A stretch of 64,000 nt of DNA, taken from positions 54,378,358-54,442,357 of the forward strand of contig JANJXV010000004.1 of NCBI GenBank assembly GCA_024803745.1, written 5' to 3'. The notes beneath the pieces are model-generated. The model saw nothing but the letters and a program-made list of their open reading frames with translations. It made no database searches and was not told the origin of the DNA. Both the position numbers and the translations under genes were made by a program. The DNA comes from Megascapheus bottae. Its lineage: Eukaryota; Chordata; Mammalia; Rodentia; Geomyidae. This document shows positions 42,022-53,648 of the stretch, piece by piece. Each line of letters starts with the position of its first letter. Position 1 is the stretch's first letter.

Positions 42022-43359
42022 TATTTATTATTTTTTATTATTGAGATAATGTATAGAGGGGTTACAGTTACATTTGCCAGATAGTGGGTACATTACTTTT
42101 CACACATTGATGCCCCTTCTTATGTTTTTGTCCTCATTTCCCTCCCCCGGCCCCCTCCTAATCATCTTGTTTCCCCCTCTTCCCTTTCCTATTTCAAATA
42201 AACAAATAAATGTATATACAATATACCAGGTAACAACATCAGATACAGTAACAATATGAAATTAACCAAGGGGCGACAAAGGAGAAGAGAAATAACATAG
42301 TACATTAAGAACAACAATTGCTCAAGATAAACTTCTTGTTTCCATATCCTAGTGACCCTTTCATTTAGTCTCATCCTATATGACCTTAGGTATCTAGGTT
42401 TTGCGCTATTGTAATGTTGTGCCCAACATTCACAGTCCTCCTAAAAGACCTCCAGAGACCACGACCAGTGCAAACAACAAAGAGCCATTTATGCGCAAAC
42501 TTGAACCTGGTCCTCCGCGCCTTAGAAACCAGTGACGCTTGGAGGCCCTGAGTACAGAATTAGCACAGCTTTTATGGTACAGAATAATAAAGTTTTAGTT
42601 TTCATTCTCACAGCCTCATGTTGTAGTTAACTTTTACATAGAGACATTCCTCAGTTTCTTATCAGTTCTGATGTTATGGTTTCCCACAGAAATTTTAGTT
42701 TTAGGTGTCCTTGCTAGCTGTGGAACACAGCTGCTGTCCTAGAGATGACCTTTGAATGTCCTTGTGAGCTCTCTGAGTAAACATCTGATGGAGCATCTTG
42801 TAGTTCTCCTGAGAAGAGGCAGTTAGGGGATTTCTCAGAACTTAACTCTTACAGAATGGAGGCTGCTTTAACAAGATGGATTCAGTCTAGCTATATTCAG
42901 TTTAGCTACCACCCTTCAGTAATCCTCGGCTAGGGGTGTCCTACATGTGTACTAATTATGCCAAATGAGGGAAACCATTGAGCCTACGTTCCTTTGGGTC
43001 TGGCTTACTTCACTTAATATGATTTTTTCCAAATCTTTCCATTTCCTTACAAATAGGGCGATATTATTCTTTCTGATGGCAGCATAGAATTCCATTGTAT
43101 ATAAGTTCAACATTTTCTTGATCCAATCATCTACCGAGGGGTATCTGGGATGGTTCCATATCTTTGCTATGGTAAATAGTGCTGCAATGAACATCATTGT
43201 GCTAGTGGATTTAGTATGTCCTTGTTTCTGGATTTTTGGGTAAATGTCAAGGAGTGGAATTGCTGGGTCATAGGGGAGCTCTATGTAGTCTATTGCTTTC
43301 CATAGTGGTTGAGCTAGTTTAAACTTCCACCAGCAGTGTTGTAGCAATCCCTCCTGGCC
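42022..43359 (-). mobile_element. 5'-truncated L1 (type B 3' UTR) split by a solo LTR
   Basis: Antisense. The 3' UTR lies at 42022-42410, interrupted by the LTR at 42415-42918, then the C-terminal part of ORF2 (minus frame 42952-43347, with IELPYDPAIPLLDIYP and LFTIAKIWNHPRYPSVDDW). AGCTGTGTACTTTTT flanks the whole at 42007-42021 and 43360-43374. Dead copy. Confidence 0.92.
42415..42918 (-). mobile_element. Solo LTR (504 bp), 4-bp target duplication
   Basis: The + strand begins TGTTGTGCCC and ends ACCCTTCA. GTAA is duplicated at 42411-42414 and 42919-42922, as expected for a class I (gammaretrovirus-like) element. On the minus strand a CATAAAAG box is followed by ATAAA and a GT-rich stretch, supporting minus orientation. 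No internal sequence remains. It is inside, and so younger than, the L1 at 42022-43359. Confidence 0.85.
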
Positions 43360-43374
43360 AGCTGTGTACTTTTT

Positions 43375-43500
43375 GTTTTATGTTCCTCTTCCCCCCTCCC
43401 TCCCCTCCCCATTCCCCCTTCTCCCACTTCCCCCTTCCCTTCCCCTCTTCCTTCTCCTCTCTCCCTTCTGCCTTACAGGTGTGAATCACCATGCCCGGCT
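43375..43500 (-). mobile_element. CT-rich tract and B1 head remnant
   Basis: CT-rich 43386-43468, then ccttacaggtgtgaatcaccatgcccggct, the 5' end of an antisense B1-type SINE. Confidence 0.65.
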
Positions 43501-44502
43501 TGTTTTTCATTTTTTAATTGTTATTATAAAGCTAATATATAGGGGGTTACAGTTAGGTAATTCAGGAAACAAGCACATTTCTTTGTGGACAATGTCACCT
43601 CTTCTCCCATTTTTTCCCTTCCATTTCCCACCCACTAGTTGTATAGTTCATTTCCAACATGCAATGTCTAATGAGTAACCTTGCTACACTTGTTTACCCT
43701 TTGTCCGCTTCTGTGCCTCCCCGTACACCCCAAAGACACACAAATGAACAAACAGAACAACAACAAAAGAAAAATAGCAAAAAAGAAAAACATGTTTGGT
43801 TTTTATTTTCAGGTGTTCTATTTGGTGAATGATTTTGATCAGATGCACATAGGCATCATGCCTTTCTGTTCCTCTTCTAAGAATATTCTCCTTTGGAAGA
43901 TATGATGTGTGGATGCCTAGAGATCTGTGTAATTTATTATATTTTACAATTACCTTTCATCTGCATATGAAAAACACACCATTTGTCATTCCAAGCTTGG
44001 ATCACCTTACTTGATGTGATTTATTCTAGGTCCATCAATTTCCCTGAAAATAAACAATACTATTCTTTCTAATGACTGTGTAAATTTCATTGTGTAGAGG
44101 TATCTCAGTTTTTTGGATTCACTCTATTGTAGAATAAGTGGGCTGTTTCTACAGCTTGGCTATTGTGAATAATGAAGCCATGAACATAGGTGTGCAAATG
44201 TCTTTATGGTTATCCTTGTTTGTGATTTTTCTGGGTGGATGTCTAGGAGTGGTATGCCTTGTGTTCGAATATCTATTTTTGGTTTTCTGAGTATACAACC
44301 AGAGTGATCATACTAGTTTACTACATTTCTACCAGCAGCGCAGTGGGTTTTTTTTCCCTCCATATCCCACCAGCATTTGTTATTGTTTGAATTCACAATG
44401 TTGGCTAATCTAAGTGGGGTGAGAGAGAATCTCAGAGTTGTTTTGATAAGCATTTTGTTTATAGCCAAGGCTGTTGAACATTTCCTCATGTTTTACTTTG
44501 CC

Positions 44503-44738
44503 ATTTTTTTTTTAATGGTCATGGGGCTTGAACTCTGGGCCTGAGCACTGTCCTTAAGTTCTTCAGCTCAAGGCTACCACCCTACCCCTTGAGCCATTGT
44601 GCCAGTTCTGTTTTCTTGTGGTTAATCAGAGATAAGAGTCTAATGGTCTTTAGTGCCCAGGCTGGCTTTGAACTGAGATCTGAGGATCTCAGCCTCCTGA
44701 GTAGCTAGGATTACAGGCATGAGTCCACACCCGGCCCC
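44503..44738 (-). mobile_element. B1-dID-type SINE
   Basis: Full-length antisense copy inside the old L1. Confidence 0.9.
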
Positions 44739-44755
44739 TCTTTTCTTGTCAAAGT

Positions 44756-44856
44756 CATAATATATAGCCACAAACTTAACTGTGTAACCTGAACTGACCT
44801 TAGGACTCATGACTGCTTTGTAGCTAGGATTACAAGTGTGAGCCACCTTGCCCTCC
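44756..44856 (-). mobile_element. B1-type monomer fragment
   Basis: taatatatagccacaaacttaac...tagctaggattacaagtgtgagccacc. Confidence 0.6.
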
Positions 44857-45633
44857 CTGTACTTTTCTATTCTTATCTGTTCTTCTGAGAAGTCTTTCCT
44901 TAACTCTCTTGCTTATTTAGTGATTGGTTTATTAGCTTTAGAAAGGGTTCATGTTTCATGAGCTCCTTGTATATTTTGGATATCAGGCGTTAATCTGATG
45001 TATTGCTGGTAAAGATCTTTTTTCAGTCTGTTGTCTACCTTTCTACTTTAGTAACTTTGTCCTTTGTTGTGTAGAAACTTTTTAGTTTGATGTAATTTGC
45101 CAAGTATTGCACCTATTTGCTGTGTCCCTGTTCAAAAACTTTCTTCCTGTGCTTGTGAGTTTCAGTGTTTCTCCTACTCCCTCTTGTAATTTCAGAATTT
45201 CAGATTTGATGTTGAAGTCTTTGGTCCACTTTAAATTTGTATTTGTACATAGTGACAAATACATGCTTTCTGCTTATGGATGTCCTGTTTTCCCAACACC
45301 GGTTATTGAAAAGGACCCTCTTCTCCCTAGTGTATATCTTTGACTTCCATATCAAATATCTGATGACTGTAAGCATATGATTTTATTTCTGGGTCTTCTT
45401 TTAATTTGGGGGTCTGTTTTTATTCCAATACCAAGTTGTTTTTGTTATTATAGCTTTGTAGTAGAGCTTGAGGTCTAGGATTGTTACCACCAGCATTACT
45501 TTTTTGCCCAGAATTGCTTTGGCTGTTCTAGGTCTTTTTTGGATTTCTTTCTCTACTTGGTAAAGAATTTCATTGGGATTTTCATGTGGATTGCGTTAAC
45601 TAAATTTGTATATTGTTTTTGGCAGCATAGACA

Positions 45634-45834
45634 TTTTTTTTTTTCTTTGCCAGTTGTGGGGCTTGAATTCAGGGCCTGAGCACTGGCGTTGGGCTTTTCT
45701 CAAGGCTAGAGCTCTATCATTTAAGCTACAGCACCACTTTCAGCTTTTTCTGTGTATTTGGAACCAAGGAATCAAGCCTGGGCCTTCATGCATGCTAGGC
45801 AAGCACTCTACCATTAGGCCAAACTCCTAGCCCA
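45634..45834 (-). mobile_element. IDL-Geo SINE
   Basis: Antisense copy inside the old L1; catag(a/g)cattttt flanks both sides. Confidence 0.88.
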
Positions 45835-46435
45835 TCATAGGCATTTTTACAAAATTCATTCTGTCTATCCACGAACATGAACAATCTTTCCATTTCCTTA
45901 TGTCATCTTTGATTTCTTTCTTCAAAGTTTTATAGTTTTTGCTATAAAAAGGTCTTTTACTTATTTAATTAGTTATATATATATATATGTATTTGTATCT
46001 ATTAGCCATTTGTATTTCTTGTGAGAACTGTGTGTTCATTTCTATTTCCTATTTGTTGATAAGGATTATTTGTTCTTTTGTTCATTTTTTTTGAGTTGTC
46101 TGTGTATCAGTCCTTTATCTGTTGAATAGAGCTGAAATTTTTCCCATTCTGTGGAGTTTCCCTTGATTTTGGTGGTTGTACTCTTTAATTTGATATAGTC
46201 TCATTTGTCAATTTTTATCCCATCTTCTGGGCATTTGGAATCCTACTTTAGGAAAACTTTGCTTATACCTACATTTTCCATAGGAGAGTAGAGCTCACTA
46301 TTATTTTTACTACTTAAAATTACTTTTATAGTAATCTTGCTTATGAAATTATATGATTTTCTGCTAAAGAGAGGAGAGTTTAAGACACTTTGTTAATAAA
46401 TCTGGGATGTCATCATTTTTCTTTTTTTCTTTTCT

Positions 46436-46547
46436 TTTTTAAACTTTTTATTGTCAGGGTAATGTATAGAAGGGGTAAAGTTACATTCGTGAGGTAGTAG
46501 GTGTATTACTTCTCACAGCTTGATACCCCTTCTCATGTTTTTGTCTC
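46436..46547 (-). mobile_element. L1 3' UTR fragment (type B)
   Basis: tttattgtcagggtaatgtatagaaggggtaaagttacattcg...cttgataccccttctcatg, about 110 bp. Confidence 0.8.
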
Positions 46548-47184
46548 TAAGATTTTTCTTTATAGCTTTAAAAGAGAGAATAAAGGTGTTCTTATCCAAT
46601 TCTCTGAGATTGAGATCATTGTATTTACACATTGTCATCAAATTCCTTTTCTTTACCCAATGAACTGGTCTCTTTTTGATGTTGCATGTTCAAAAGAAAA
46701 AAAAGCAAAATTTTCAAAAGATTTTTCAGCTGTTCTAAGTCTTCAGTATAAGTAGGCAAGAAAAGAGTTGATTACACACAGGTGTAGCTTCCAGTGTGGT
46801 GAGAGTAGATGTGATTTCTAGATGGTCTAGGGATAAGGAATTAAATAAATTGTCTCCTGTTGGTGAGCAACCTAGTCTTATTGTAGTTTTCATTAACTCT
46901 TTTACAACTGAAACTATATTGAAGTCTTACTAATCTTTCTCTTTATAGCCAATGAATGTGGGCCTATTTTAAGATTTCAAAATAGGGGCATATTTACTAT
47001 AATTAGTATCATGAATTAATTTCTGTGATACCTCATTTTAGGACTACTTTTTTGGGTAATAATTTTGTTTATGGTATAAGTGCTATGTGCCATTTAGTTT
47101 AAATTTTCCATGTAATTTTTTTGGTAAATTTAGAATGAATCAATGTCAGTAATAATATTGGTGGCATATGAAATGGCAAAAATC
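46548..47184. other. Intron sequence, no recognised element
   Basis: Nothing assigned. Confidence 0.5.
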
Positions 47185-47423
47185 CTCCTCCTCCTCTTCC
47201 ATCTCTTCCTTCTCTTCCTCCCCCCCCCCTCCTCTTTTTTGCCATTCCTGGCTTGAACTCAGGGCCTGAGCACTGTCCTTGGGCTTTCTCAAGGCTAGAG
47301 CTTTACCACCTGAGCCACAGCACCATTTCCAGCTTTTTTCTATATATGTGGTACCGAGGAATTGAACCTGGGTCTTTGTGCATGCTAGGCAAGCACTCTT
47401 ACCACTAGGCCAAAGTCCTGGCG
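47185..47423 (-). mobile_element. IDL-Geo SINE with CT-rich tail
   Basis: CT/C-rich tail at 47185-47238, then a near-consensus antisense copy. Confidence 0.9.
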
Positions 47424-47570
47424 CTTCTTTTTTTTCTTTTCTTTTTCCTTTTTCTTTTTTCATACCAAGATTGGACATGTTTATCAGGAAATGTTATGTA
47501 AGGAACTCAGTCCAGAGCCAGTCCAGACAGACAAATTCAAAAGAATCTTATCTTTATCCAGCAAAAATCC

Positions 47571-47666
47571 GGAACTGGAGGTATGGTTCGAATGGTAGAG
47601 TACCTGCCATGAGTGAAAAAATGAAGTGGAAGCAGGAGGACCTGATTTCAAGCCATAGTACTTGAA
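47571..47666 (+). mobile_element. Old ID-like tRNA SINE
   Basis: aactggaggtatggttcgaatggtagagtacctgcc...gacctgatttcaagccatagtac. Confidence 0.6.
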
Positions 47667-47699
47667 AAATATTTTTAAAATGGAAGAATTGCATGCACA

Positions 47700-48250
47700 T
47701 GTCTAGAAAAAAGAAGCACCAAGACCCTCCAGGAACCTTGGTATTAGGACTATTTACCACCTCAAGGTGCATTTTCTCTGGATACCTTGCATGTGTACTG
47801 GCTGGGCTCTGATTGCTTTTCCTGCCCACATCTGCTGTCCCAGGAGGCAGAGGACAAGAGGCTGGGAGCCACTGCTCAGTCACTCATGTCTGATCAAATT
47901 CTGGATACAACTCTTTGGTGGTGACATCTGGGATCATGGCCAGCGTGCCCAGTAGCATCTGCCCTACATCCTTGTTGTCATTATATTCATGGAGCAGGGA
48001 GAGAGATGTGGTCATCCAGTTCATTCACACTGTAGCCTTCAGATATTAGTTGATAGATCTCCTTGTCCAGCATGTCCTTATCCTTTACTTTGTGAATATC
48101 AATGTTCAGAAATTCCTCTCTGGTCCCATCGGCCTGGCCAGATTTGGGAGACTGCTGCCAGGAGCGGAAGGGCCCTCAGGAGCTTTGGTTCAGCTTTGGA
48201 GCCCTGGGGTCAGGGGAGTCTGCAGCCAGGGGCATCCAGGGCAGCTGCAC
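47700..48250 (-). pseudogene. SWI5: SWI5 processed pseudogene (DNA recombination repair protein)
   Basis: On the minus strand the coding remnant runs from about 48246 to a stop at 47884. Segments such as KDKDMLDKEIYQLISEGYSV, then HEYNDNKDVGQMLLGTLAMI and TTKELYPEF, match the conserved C-terminal half of SWI5 as I remember it (LHEYNDIKDVGQ...TTKELYPEFG). SWI5 is the small partner of SFR1 that stimulates RAD51 strand exchange. It is broken by an in-frame stop in the N-terminal half (after KLNQSS, about 48185) and a frameshift between DDHI and the LLHEYND block (about 47987-47998). No introns, so a retrocopy. 3' UTR-like sequence continues to about 47700; a clear poly-A tail is not seen. A spliced functional gene elsewhere is expected. 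Confidence 0.8.
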
Positions 48251-48268
48251 AAGTGTGGCTTCTCTGGT

Positions 48269-48366
48269 TTGCCAGGTCTCCTCTGACTGGCCTCAAACAA
48301 GATTCTCCAGAACTCAGCCTCCTGAATAGTTAGAGTTACAGGTGTGATCTGGTTGTACCTGGCAGG
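48269..48366 (-). mobile_element. B1 half of a B1-dID-type SINE
   Basis: ctgactggcctcaaacaagattctccagaactcagcctcctgaatagttagagttacaggtgtg. Confidence 0.7.
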
Positions 48367-48929
48367 ATATCTCTTTTCTTGCAACTCATTTGGGACTGTA
48401 TTGGTGATCAGCTAACATTAAAGAGTATGTCTATATAAAGTGGAGAGATTGTAGCCAGTGTCAGGCAGAGTTTGATTTTAACCTGTAACCCATCTGTTGA
48501 TGCTGCAAAGAATATTTCTCCAAAGGAGAAGTGGAGAAAAAATGAAGAGGTCTCATGGTGCATCTACTTGTAAAGAAGCTTCTTGGTCAGAATGTTTTCA
48601 GTAATCCCTATACTTTATAAGAAAATGATTCTGCTCTTTTACATTAATAACTATCAGTCATGTAAAAGATAGAAAGATGTTAGTATTGCTAAAAAGAAGA
48701 AAATGTTTTCATTATTGAAGATGTTGATAAAGATGATACATTAAAGGGATAATTCTCTTAAGGTCAAATCCCTGCCCATCTCCCCACAAATAAACTTAGA
48801 AGTACCGTTTTACTTTTGATTAAATATTCTATTTCAAGAAACATAACCATGTACCAGAATGGCACATACTTACTTTAAGGAAAAAAAGGAAAAAAATTAA
48901 TCGTTTTTTCATCTTTTTTGCTCTTTATT
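48367..48929. other. Intron sequence, no recognised element
   Basis: Nothing assigned. Confidence 0.5.
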
Positions 48930-49500
48930 ATTAATAATTTTTTTGAATTTAGTTTTATTGTCTGGGTGATGTACAGAGGAGTTATAGTTACATATGTAAG
49001 GTGGTGAGTACATTTCTTTTCAAACATTGTTACTTCCTCCTACGTTTTTCCCTCCCCTCAATCTCCACTCCCCCAAGTTCATTTCCAACATATTGTCAAT
49101 TCATTTTTCTTTAAAATTAAAAAAAAATTATTGTAAAGGTGATGCATAGAGGAGTTACATAAGTCAGATCATGAGTACATTTCCTTTTGAACTCACCCTC
49201 TCCCTCATTCTCTCCCCATTTTTCCCCTCCTGGCTTTCTTCTCCCCCAAGTTTTATAGTTTATTTCTAGCACGGTGTCTAGTGACTGTCACTGCTGAATT
49301 GCTTCACCATTTGTCCCACCATTTCTGTGCTTCCCCTCCCGCTTTCCAAAACAATACAAAGGGTACAGAAATCAGAAACAGCCACAAAAGGGAAGACACC
49401 AAAGGAAAAAAAAAAAACCACACACAATTCAATTAAAAATAAAACAAAAAAAAAACCCCTCGTGTTTCCATTTCTTGGCTTTCATTTTGATAAGCATCAT
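48930..49500 (-). mobile_element. Two adjacent L1 3' UTR fragments
   Basis: 48930-49107 and 49108-49500 both start T-rich and carry the type-B-like sequence (gatgtacagaggagttatagttac; gatgcatagaggagttacata). The second extends further upstream in L1. Confidence 0.75.
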
Positions 49501-50176
49501 TTTATTTTTAATCAATGATTGAAGCAAGAAAATAAAGCATACTGTATTAGTAACTAATCGGACTAAAAGATGAAAACCCTAGTTCAATCAAAGTAGATTT
49601 AACTTTTATTTACAGAAGTTATATGGAAAATCAGAGCTGATTCCAGTAAGCTAAGCTTATTCTAGCATTGATTTCATGAGGTTTTGACTGAACATAGTCA
49701 AACCGAGTCTTCAGGAAAATTAAAAAAATTAGAAATCATACATGCATTATTACATAACTCAGTTGATTCAGCTAATCTCCATTTCTACTGGTTTGTTTAT
49801 TGTGTGATTTGCTTGCTGTCTGTTTATTTGTCCTTAACTTTGTAAAACTATGCAAAGTAAATGATGCCTAAAAATTTATGGCAAACCTCCAAGACTGAAA
49901 AGGGCCATAATGTATTTAAGTAGTGAAGTAAAAATTTTAGATTGTTGAATGGTGACATTCTTATGGTAAAAATAAATCAAGCATCAACAATAGTTGAGAT
50001 AAAGAACATAAAATAAGTTTTGGTGGATAGTATTATGTGTAGAACAGAAACTTTGTGACAGTAAAACGATTTTAAGTTACAGGTGCTCAGATCTACTATA
50101 GATAGCTATGAGTAAAATAGCATATATATATCTCAGGTGTATAAGAGGTCAATGTTTTGATGGTAGTAGACCCATG
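49501..50176. other. Intron sequence, no recognised element
   Basis: AT-rich; nothing assigned. Confidence 0.5.
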
Positions 50177-50389
50177 GTTTTTTTTTTTTTTTTTTTTTTT
50201 TGGCCAGTTCCAGGCTTGAACCCAGTGCCTGAGCACTGACCTAGGGATTTCTCAAGGCTAGAGCTCTACCACTTGAATCACAGCACACTTCTGGCTTTTT
50301 TCTACATATGTGGTACTGAGGAATCAATCCTGGGTCTTTGTGCATGCTAGGCAAGCACTCTACCACTAGGCCAGACTCACAGCTGACCC
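50177..50389 (-). mobile_element. IDL-Geo SINE
   Basis: Antisense, with a 24-base T tail. Confidence 0.9.
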
Positions 50390-50689
50390 CTGTCTTTTTT
50401 AAGCCTTAATATCTTAATAAGGGCTCTACCCTTATTAATTATCTGAGGCCCCATCTTTTAATACCATCATTTTGAGGTTAACATTTTACTATATGAATTT
50501 CAGAGGGGCATAGACATTTAATATACAGCATGGTGTTTTACATAATTTGAAATGTTAGCTTCAATTGAAGAAATATTTATACTTATTTTGAGATTTTTTT
50601 CTTTGTATTTAATATCTTCTTTGTATTTAATTTCTTTCTAAGGCTTAAGATTCAAGCCTTTACCCAAAAAATCATTTTCAAATTAAATT
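50390..50689. other. Intron sequence, no recognised element
   Basis: Nothing assigned. Confidence 0.45.
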
Positions 50690-51112
50690 TTTTTTTTTTA
50701 AAGCCAGTCCTGGGTCTTGAGCTCAAGGTCAGGGCACTGTCCCTGAGCTTTTTTTTTTTTTTTTTTTTTTCCCCCGCCAGTCCTGGGCTTGGGCTCAGGG
50801 CCTGAGCACTCTCCCTGGATTTTCTCAAGGCTAGAGCTCTACCCCTTGAGCCACAGCACCACTTCTAGCTTTTTGCTACGTATGTGGTACCGAGGAATTG
50901 AACCTGGGTCTTCGTGCATGCTAGGGAAGCACTCTACCACTAGGCCAAACTCCCGGCCCCCTGAGCTTTTTTTTTGCTCAAGGCTAGCACTCTACCTCTT
51001 GAGCCACAGTGCTATTTCTGGCCTTTTCTGTTTAATATGGTACTGAGAATCAAACTCAGGGCTTCATGCATTCTAGGCAAGCACTCTACCACTCAGCCAC
51101 ATTCCCAGCCCC
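50690..51112 (-). mobile_element. IDL-Geo SINE split by a second IDL-Geo SINE
   Basis: Outer copy pieces at 50690-50756 and about 50959-51112. The split point repeats ccctgagcttttttt on both sides. Confidence 0.9.
50757..50958 (-). mobile_element. Nested younger IDL-Geo SINE
   Basis: Near-consensus copy (gtaccgaggaattgaacctgggtcttcg) with a C run after its T tail. Confidence 0.9.
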
Positions 51113-52189
51113 AAATTAAATTTTTTATTTCATTAACCATTTATATTAAAACCAAGTAGGTTTTATTAGATTCTCCTTTTCAGTTCTATGATTTTACTAT
51201 TTTGAATTGCTAATGTATATAGTTTGATATTTTGATATACCATAAGTATTAGATCTTTCATTCATATCTATTAGATTGTTAAAGTTAATTTACAGTTGAT
51301 AATAACATTAATAAGGGGATTTAATTAGACTTGTGAAAATTGAACTTGTTAATTTTAACCTTTTAAAAGTCCTCTTTGGTTTTGTTTTTTCATCTGGAGG
51401 CTCTCATGTTTCTAGAGAAGATTTTTTTTATACCATTAATAATCATTACAAAATAGTAATATTTGTATATACTAAGTTATACAATTAGTTAACGTTACAG
51501 ATCTTACAAGTATAGAACAATGAGTGTTTTGTCTACCATGTCTGTTGTGACTAATAAAATATTAGTTGTTTCCAGAGTATGACCTCTCAGGCAAAAGTGA
51601 TAAAATTGATTTTTTTAAAAAAATGTTTTTAATATTGGCTTGATTTTCTTTAAGGTAGGATAGCTTGACTGTTTTTGTCTTTGGCTTAAATTGCATATAA
51701 ATTTATAGTCAGTTTTAGGTTCAATAATATGTTCTTGTAAAATATTAATGTTCTATGAAATCATTAGTACTGCCAGGTATAATGACTGATATGGATAGAT
51801 TATAAATGAAAATTGGAATTAGTCTAATGTCCTTTCTTGAAGTACACATGAATTAGAGTGGTTTTTCTCTGTAGCAGAAATGGTGTTACCATGGTGAGAG
51901 CTTCTGTTTCCATGACATTTGCTTGCATATTTTGAGAGGTCTTCAATTGAAGGAAGGATTCTTTTCCTGCCAGACTGGAGAAAGTGTCATTCTACCTTTT
52001 CCATTTTTTTAAATTAAAAAAAAATACAGTAAATTCCAAGGAATTATTAATAATGAAGTGCCAAGAAAGAAAATGAACCTTGTATATTTAATTTTTTCTT
52101 GTTCTACTTTTAAAGCATAGCAAAATATTATTAGACTGCATTGTTTAAGGAACAATAAAGGAAGAACATCATCTAAATTTCTATTTTTA
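51113..52189. other. Repeat-poor intron segment
   Basis: About 1.1 kb, AT-rich, without recognised element or exon. Confidence 0.5.
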
Positions 52190-52545
52190 AATTTTTGTTT
52201 ATTATCTTTAAGTAGTTTATTATGTCAGCTTATTATGAGTACAGTGCAATTTGATCCATGTCACCCTTTTATCATTCTCCCTCAATTCCCAAATACATGA
52301 TTTCCTCTTGAATTCTTTTGGCAAAACAGTTATAGATCATGTTGTAATCAACCATAGCTGGCAATAGATATATAATATGACTTCTCAAGTAAAAACAATT
52401 GTTAATGGTGACAAATGGTAGAAATAGGGGAAATAAATATTAACAAAGACTTCATGACAATGAATGGAACCAATTAACTCCTGAGGATAAAAAATACAGA
52501 GTATACAATTTTCAACACAGATGATGAATAGTGATAGTTCTTTTT
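52190..52545 (-). mobile_element. Possible old L1 3' UTR
   Basis: gagtacagtgcaatttgatccatgtcacccttttatcattctccctcaattcccaaatac has the type B pattern but is strongly diverged. Confidence 0.4.
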
Positions 52546-52562
52546 ATAGGTATTATATATAT

Positions 52563-52750
52563 ATCAGGGTCTAGGTCCTGTCTCTGAGTTTTTTTGCTCA
52601 GGGCTGATACTTAATCACTTGAGCCAAGGTCTACGTCTGGCTTTTTGGTGGTTAATTGAAGTCTCACAGACTTTTCTTCCAGAGTTGGGTTTGAACTCAG
52701 CCTCCTACCTGAGTAGGTAGGATTTTAGGCCTGAGCCATTAGACATAGCT
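52563..52750 (-). mobile_element. B1-dID-type SINE
   Basis: Diverged antisense copy; gtggttaattgaagtctcaca linker retained. Confidence 0.78.
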
Positions 52751-52780
52751 TACATTTAATGTTGGAACAATAATGGTAGG

Positions 52781-53209
52781 GTTTTTTTTTTTTTTTTTTT
52801 GCCAGTCCTGGGGCCTGAACTCAGGGCCTGAGCACTGTCCTTCGGCTTTCTGAAGGCTAGTGCTCTACCACTTGAGCCACATTTTTACTTCCGGCTTTTT
52901 CTGTTTACGTGGTACTGAGAAATCAAATCGGGGTTTCTACAACTAGGTCATGCTTCCAGGTACAATATACCAGATACCAAAGTCAGATACAGCAGCAACA
53001 GAAGATAAATCATAAGGGGGGAAAAAAGAAAAGGAAAGAAAGAAAAAAATTCATATAGTACATTAAAAACAATAACCACAAGGATAAATCTTTTTTCCCT
53101 GTCCTGGAGTTCATTTATAATAATTAGTGTGCATATAAGATTTTCCTAGCAGAGGGGTGCAATAGCTCAAAAACGTTGTATATAGGACGTGAAGGGAGAA
53201 GCTAAGTGA
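52781..53209 (-). mobile_element. Chimeric L1 3' UTR / IDL-Geo insertion
   Basis: On the minus strand an internal L1 3' UTR piece (53209 to 52961) is joined directly to an IDL-Geo SINE (52960 to 52783) and a poly-A tail. AATAATGGTAG flanks the whole block (52769-52779 and 53210-53220). The last roughly 250 bp of the L1 3' UTR are absent and there is no duplication at the L1/SINE junction. This suggests one insertion made by template switching from SINE RNA to L1 RNA. Confidence 0.65.
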
Positions 53210-53228
53210 AATAATGGTAGGTTTTTTG

Positions 53229-53476
53229 GGGGTTTTGGTTTTTTTTATTTTGATCCGTTGTAGGACTTGAACTCTGGGCCTGGGCCTTCTCCCTGAGCTG
53301 TTCAGCTCAAGGCTACCACCCTACTCCTTGACCCATAGTGCCACTTCTGGTGTTCTGGTGGTTAATTGGAGATAAGAGTCTCAGGGACTTTTGTGATGGG
53401 CTGGCTTTGAACTGCGATCCTCAGATCTCAGATCCTGAGTGGCTAGGATACAGGCATGAGCCACTGGCATCTGGCT
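53229..53476 (-). mobile_element. B1-dID-type SINE
   Basis: Full-length antisense copy flanked by AATAATGGTAG (53210-53220 and 53477-53487), reusing the same target as the preceding chimera. Confidence 0.9.
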
Positions 53477-53648
53477 AATAATGGTAGATTTTTAAAAATT
53501 GTGTTGTTTAATGGTAAATTTTTAATTTTATCTTTCCAGTAGAAAGTACATTCACATAGTTTAAAAGCTTCAACATGTATCAAGAATATGTAGCTATCTC
53601 TGTTAATTTATTTCCTTCCCTGTTAATTTTTTAATGTAACTAAACATT

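Larger units (their letters stand above)
43501..46260 (-). mobile_element. Old, long antisense L1 with several SINE insertions
   Basis: 3' UTR-like sequence at 43501-43780. ORF2-derived sequence then runs through about 45560 and 45841-46260 (gctattgtgaataatgaagccatgaacatagg; minus frame 45082-45264 with GVGETLKLTSTGRKFLNRD). Many stops. Interrupted by SINEs at 44503-44856 and 45634-45834. Confidence 0.8.

Noticed and set aside
47554..47883. Minus-strand 109-residue frame
   Set aside because: It lies in the 3' UTR side of the SWI5 retrocopy, downstream of its stop codon.
47989..48333. Plus-strand frames of 75-114 residues
   Set aside because: Antisense shadows of the SWI5 retrocopy plus a B1 fragment.
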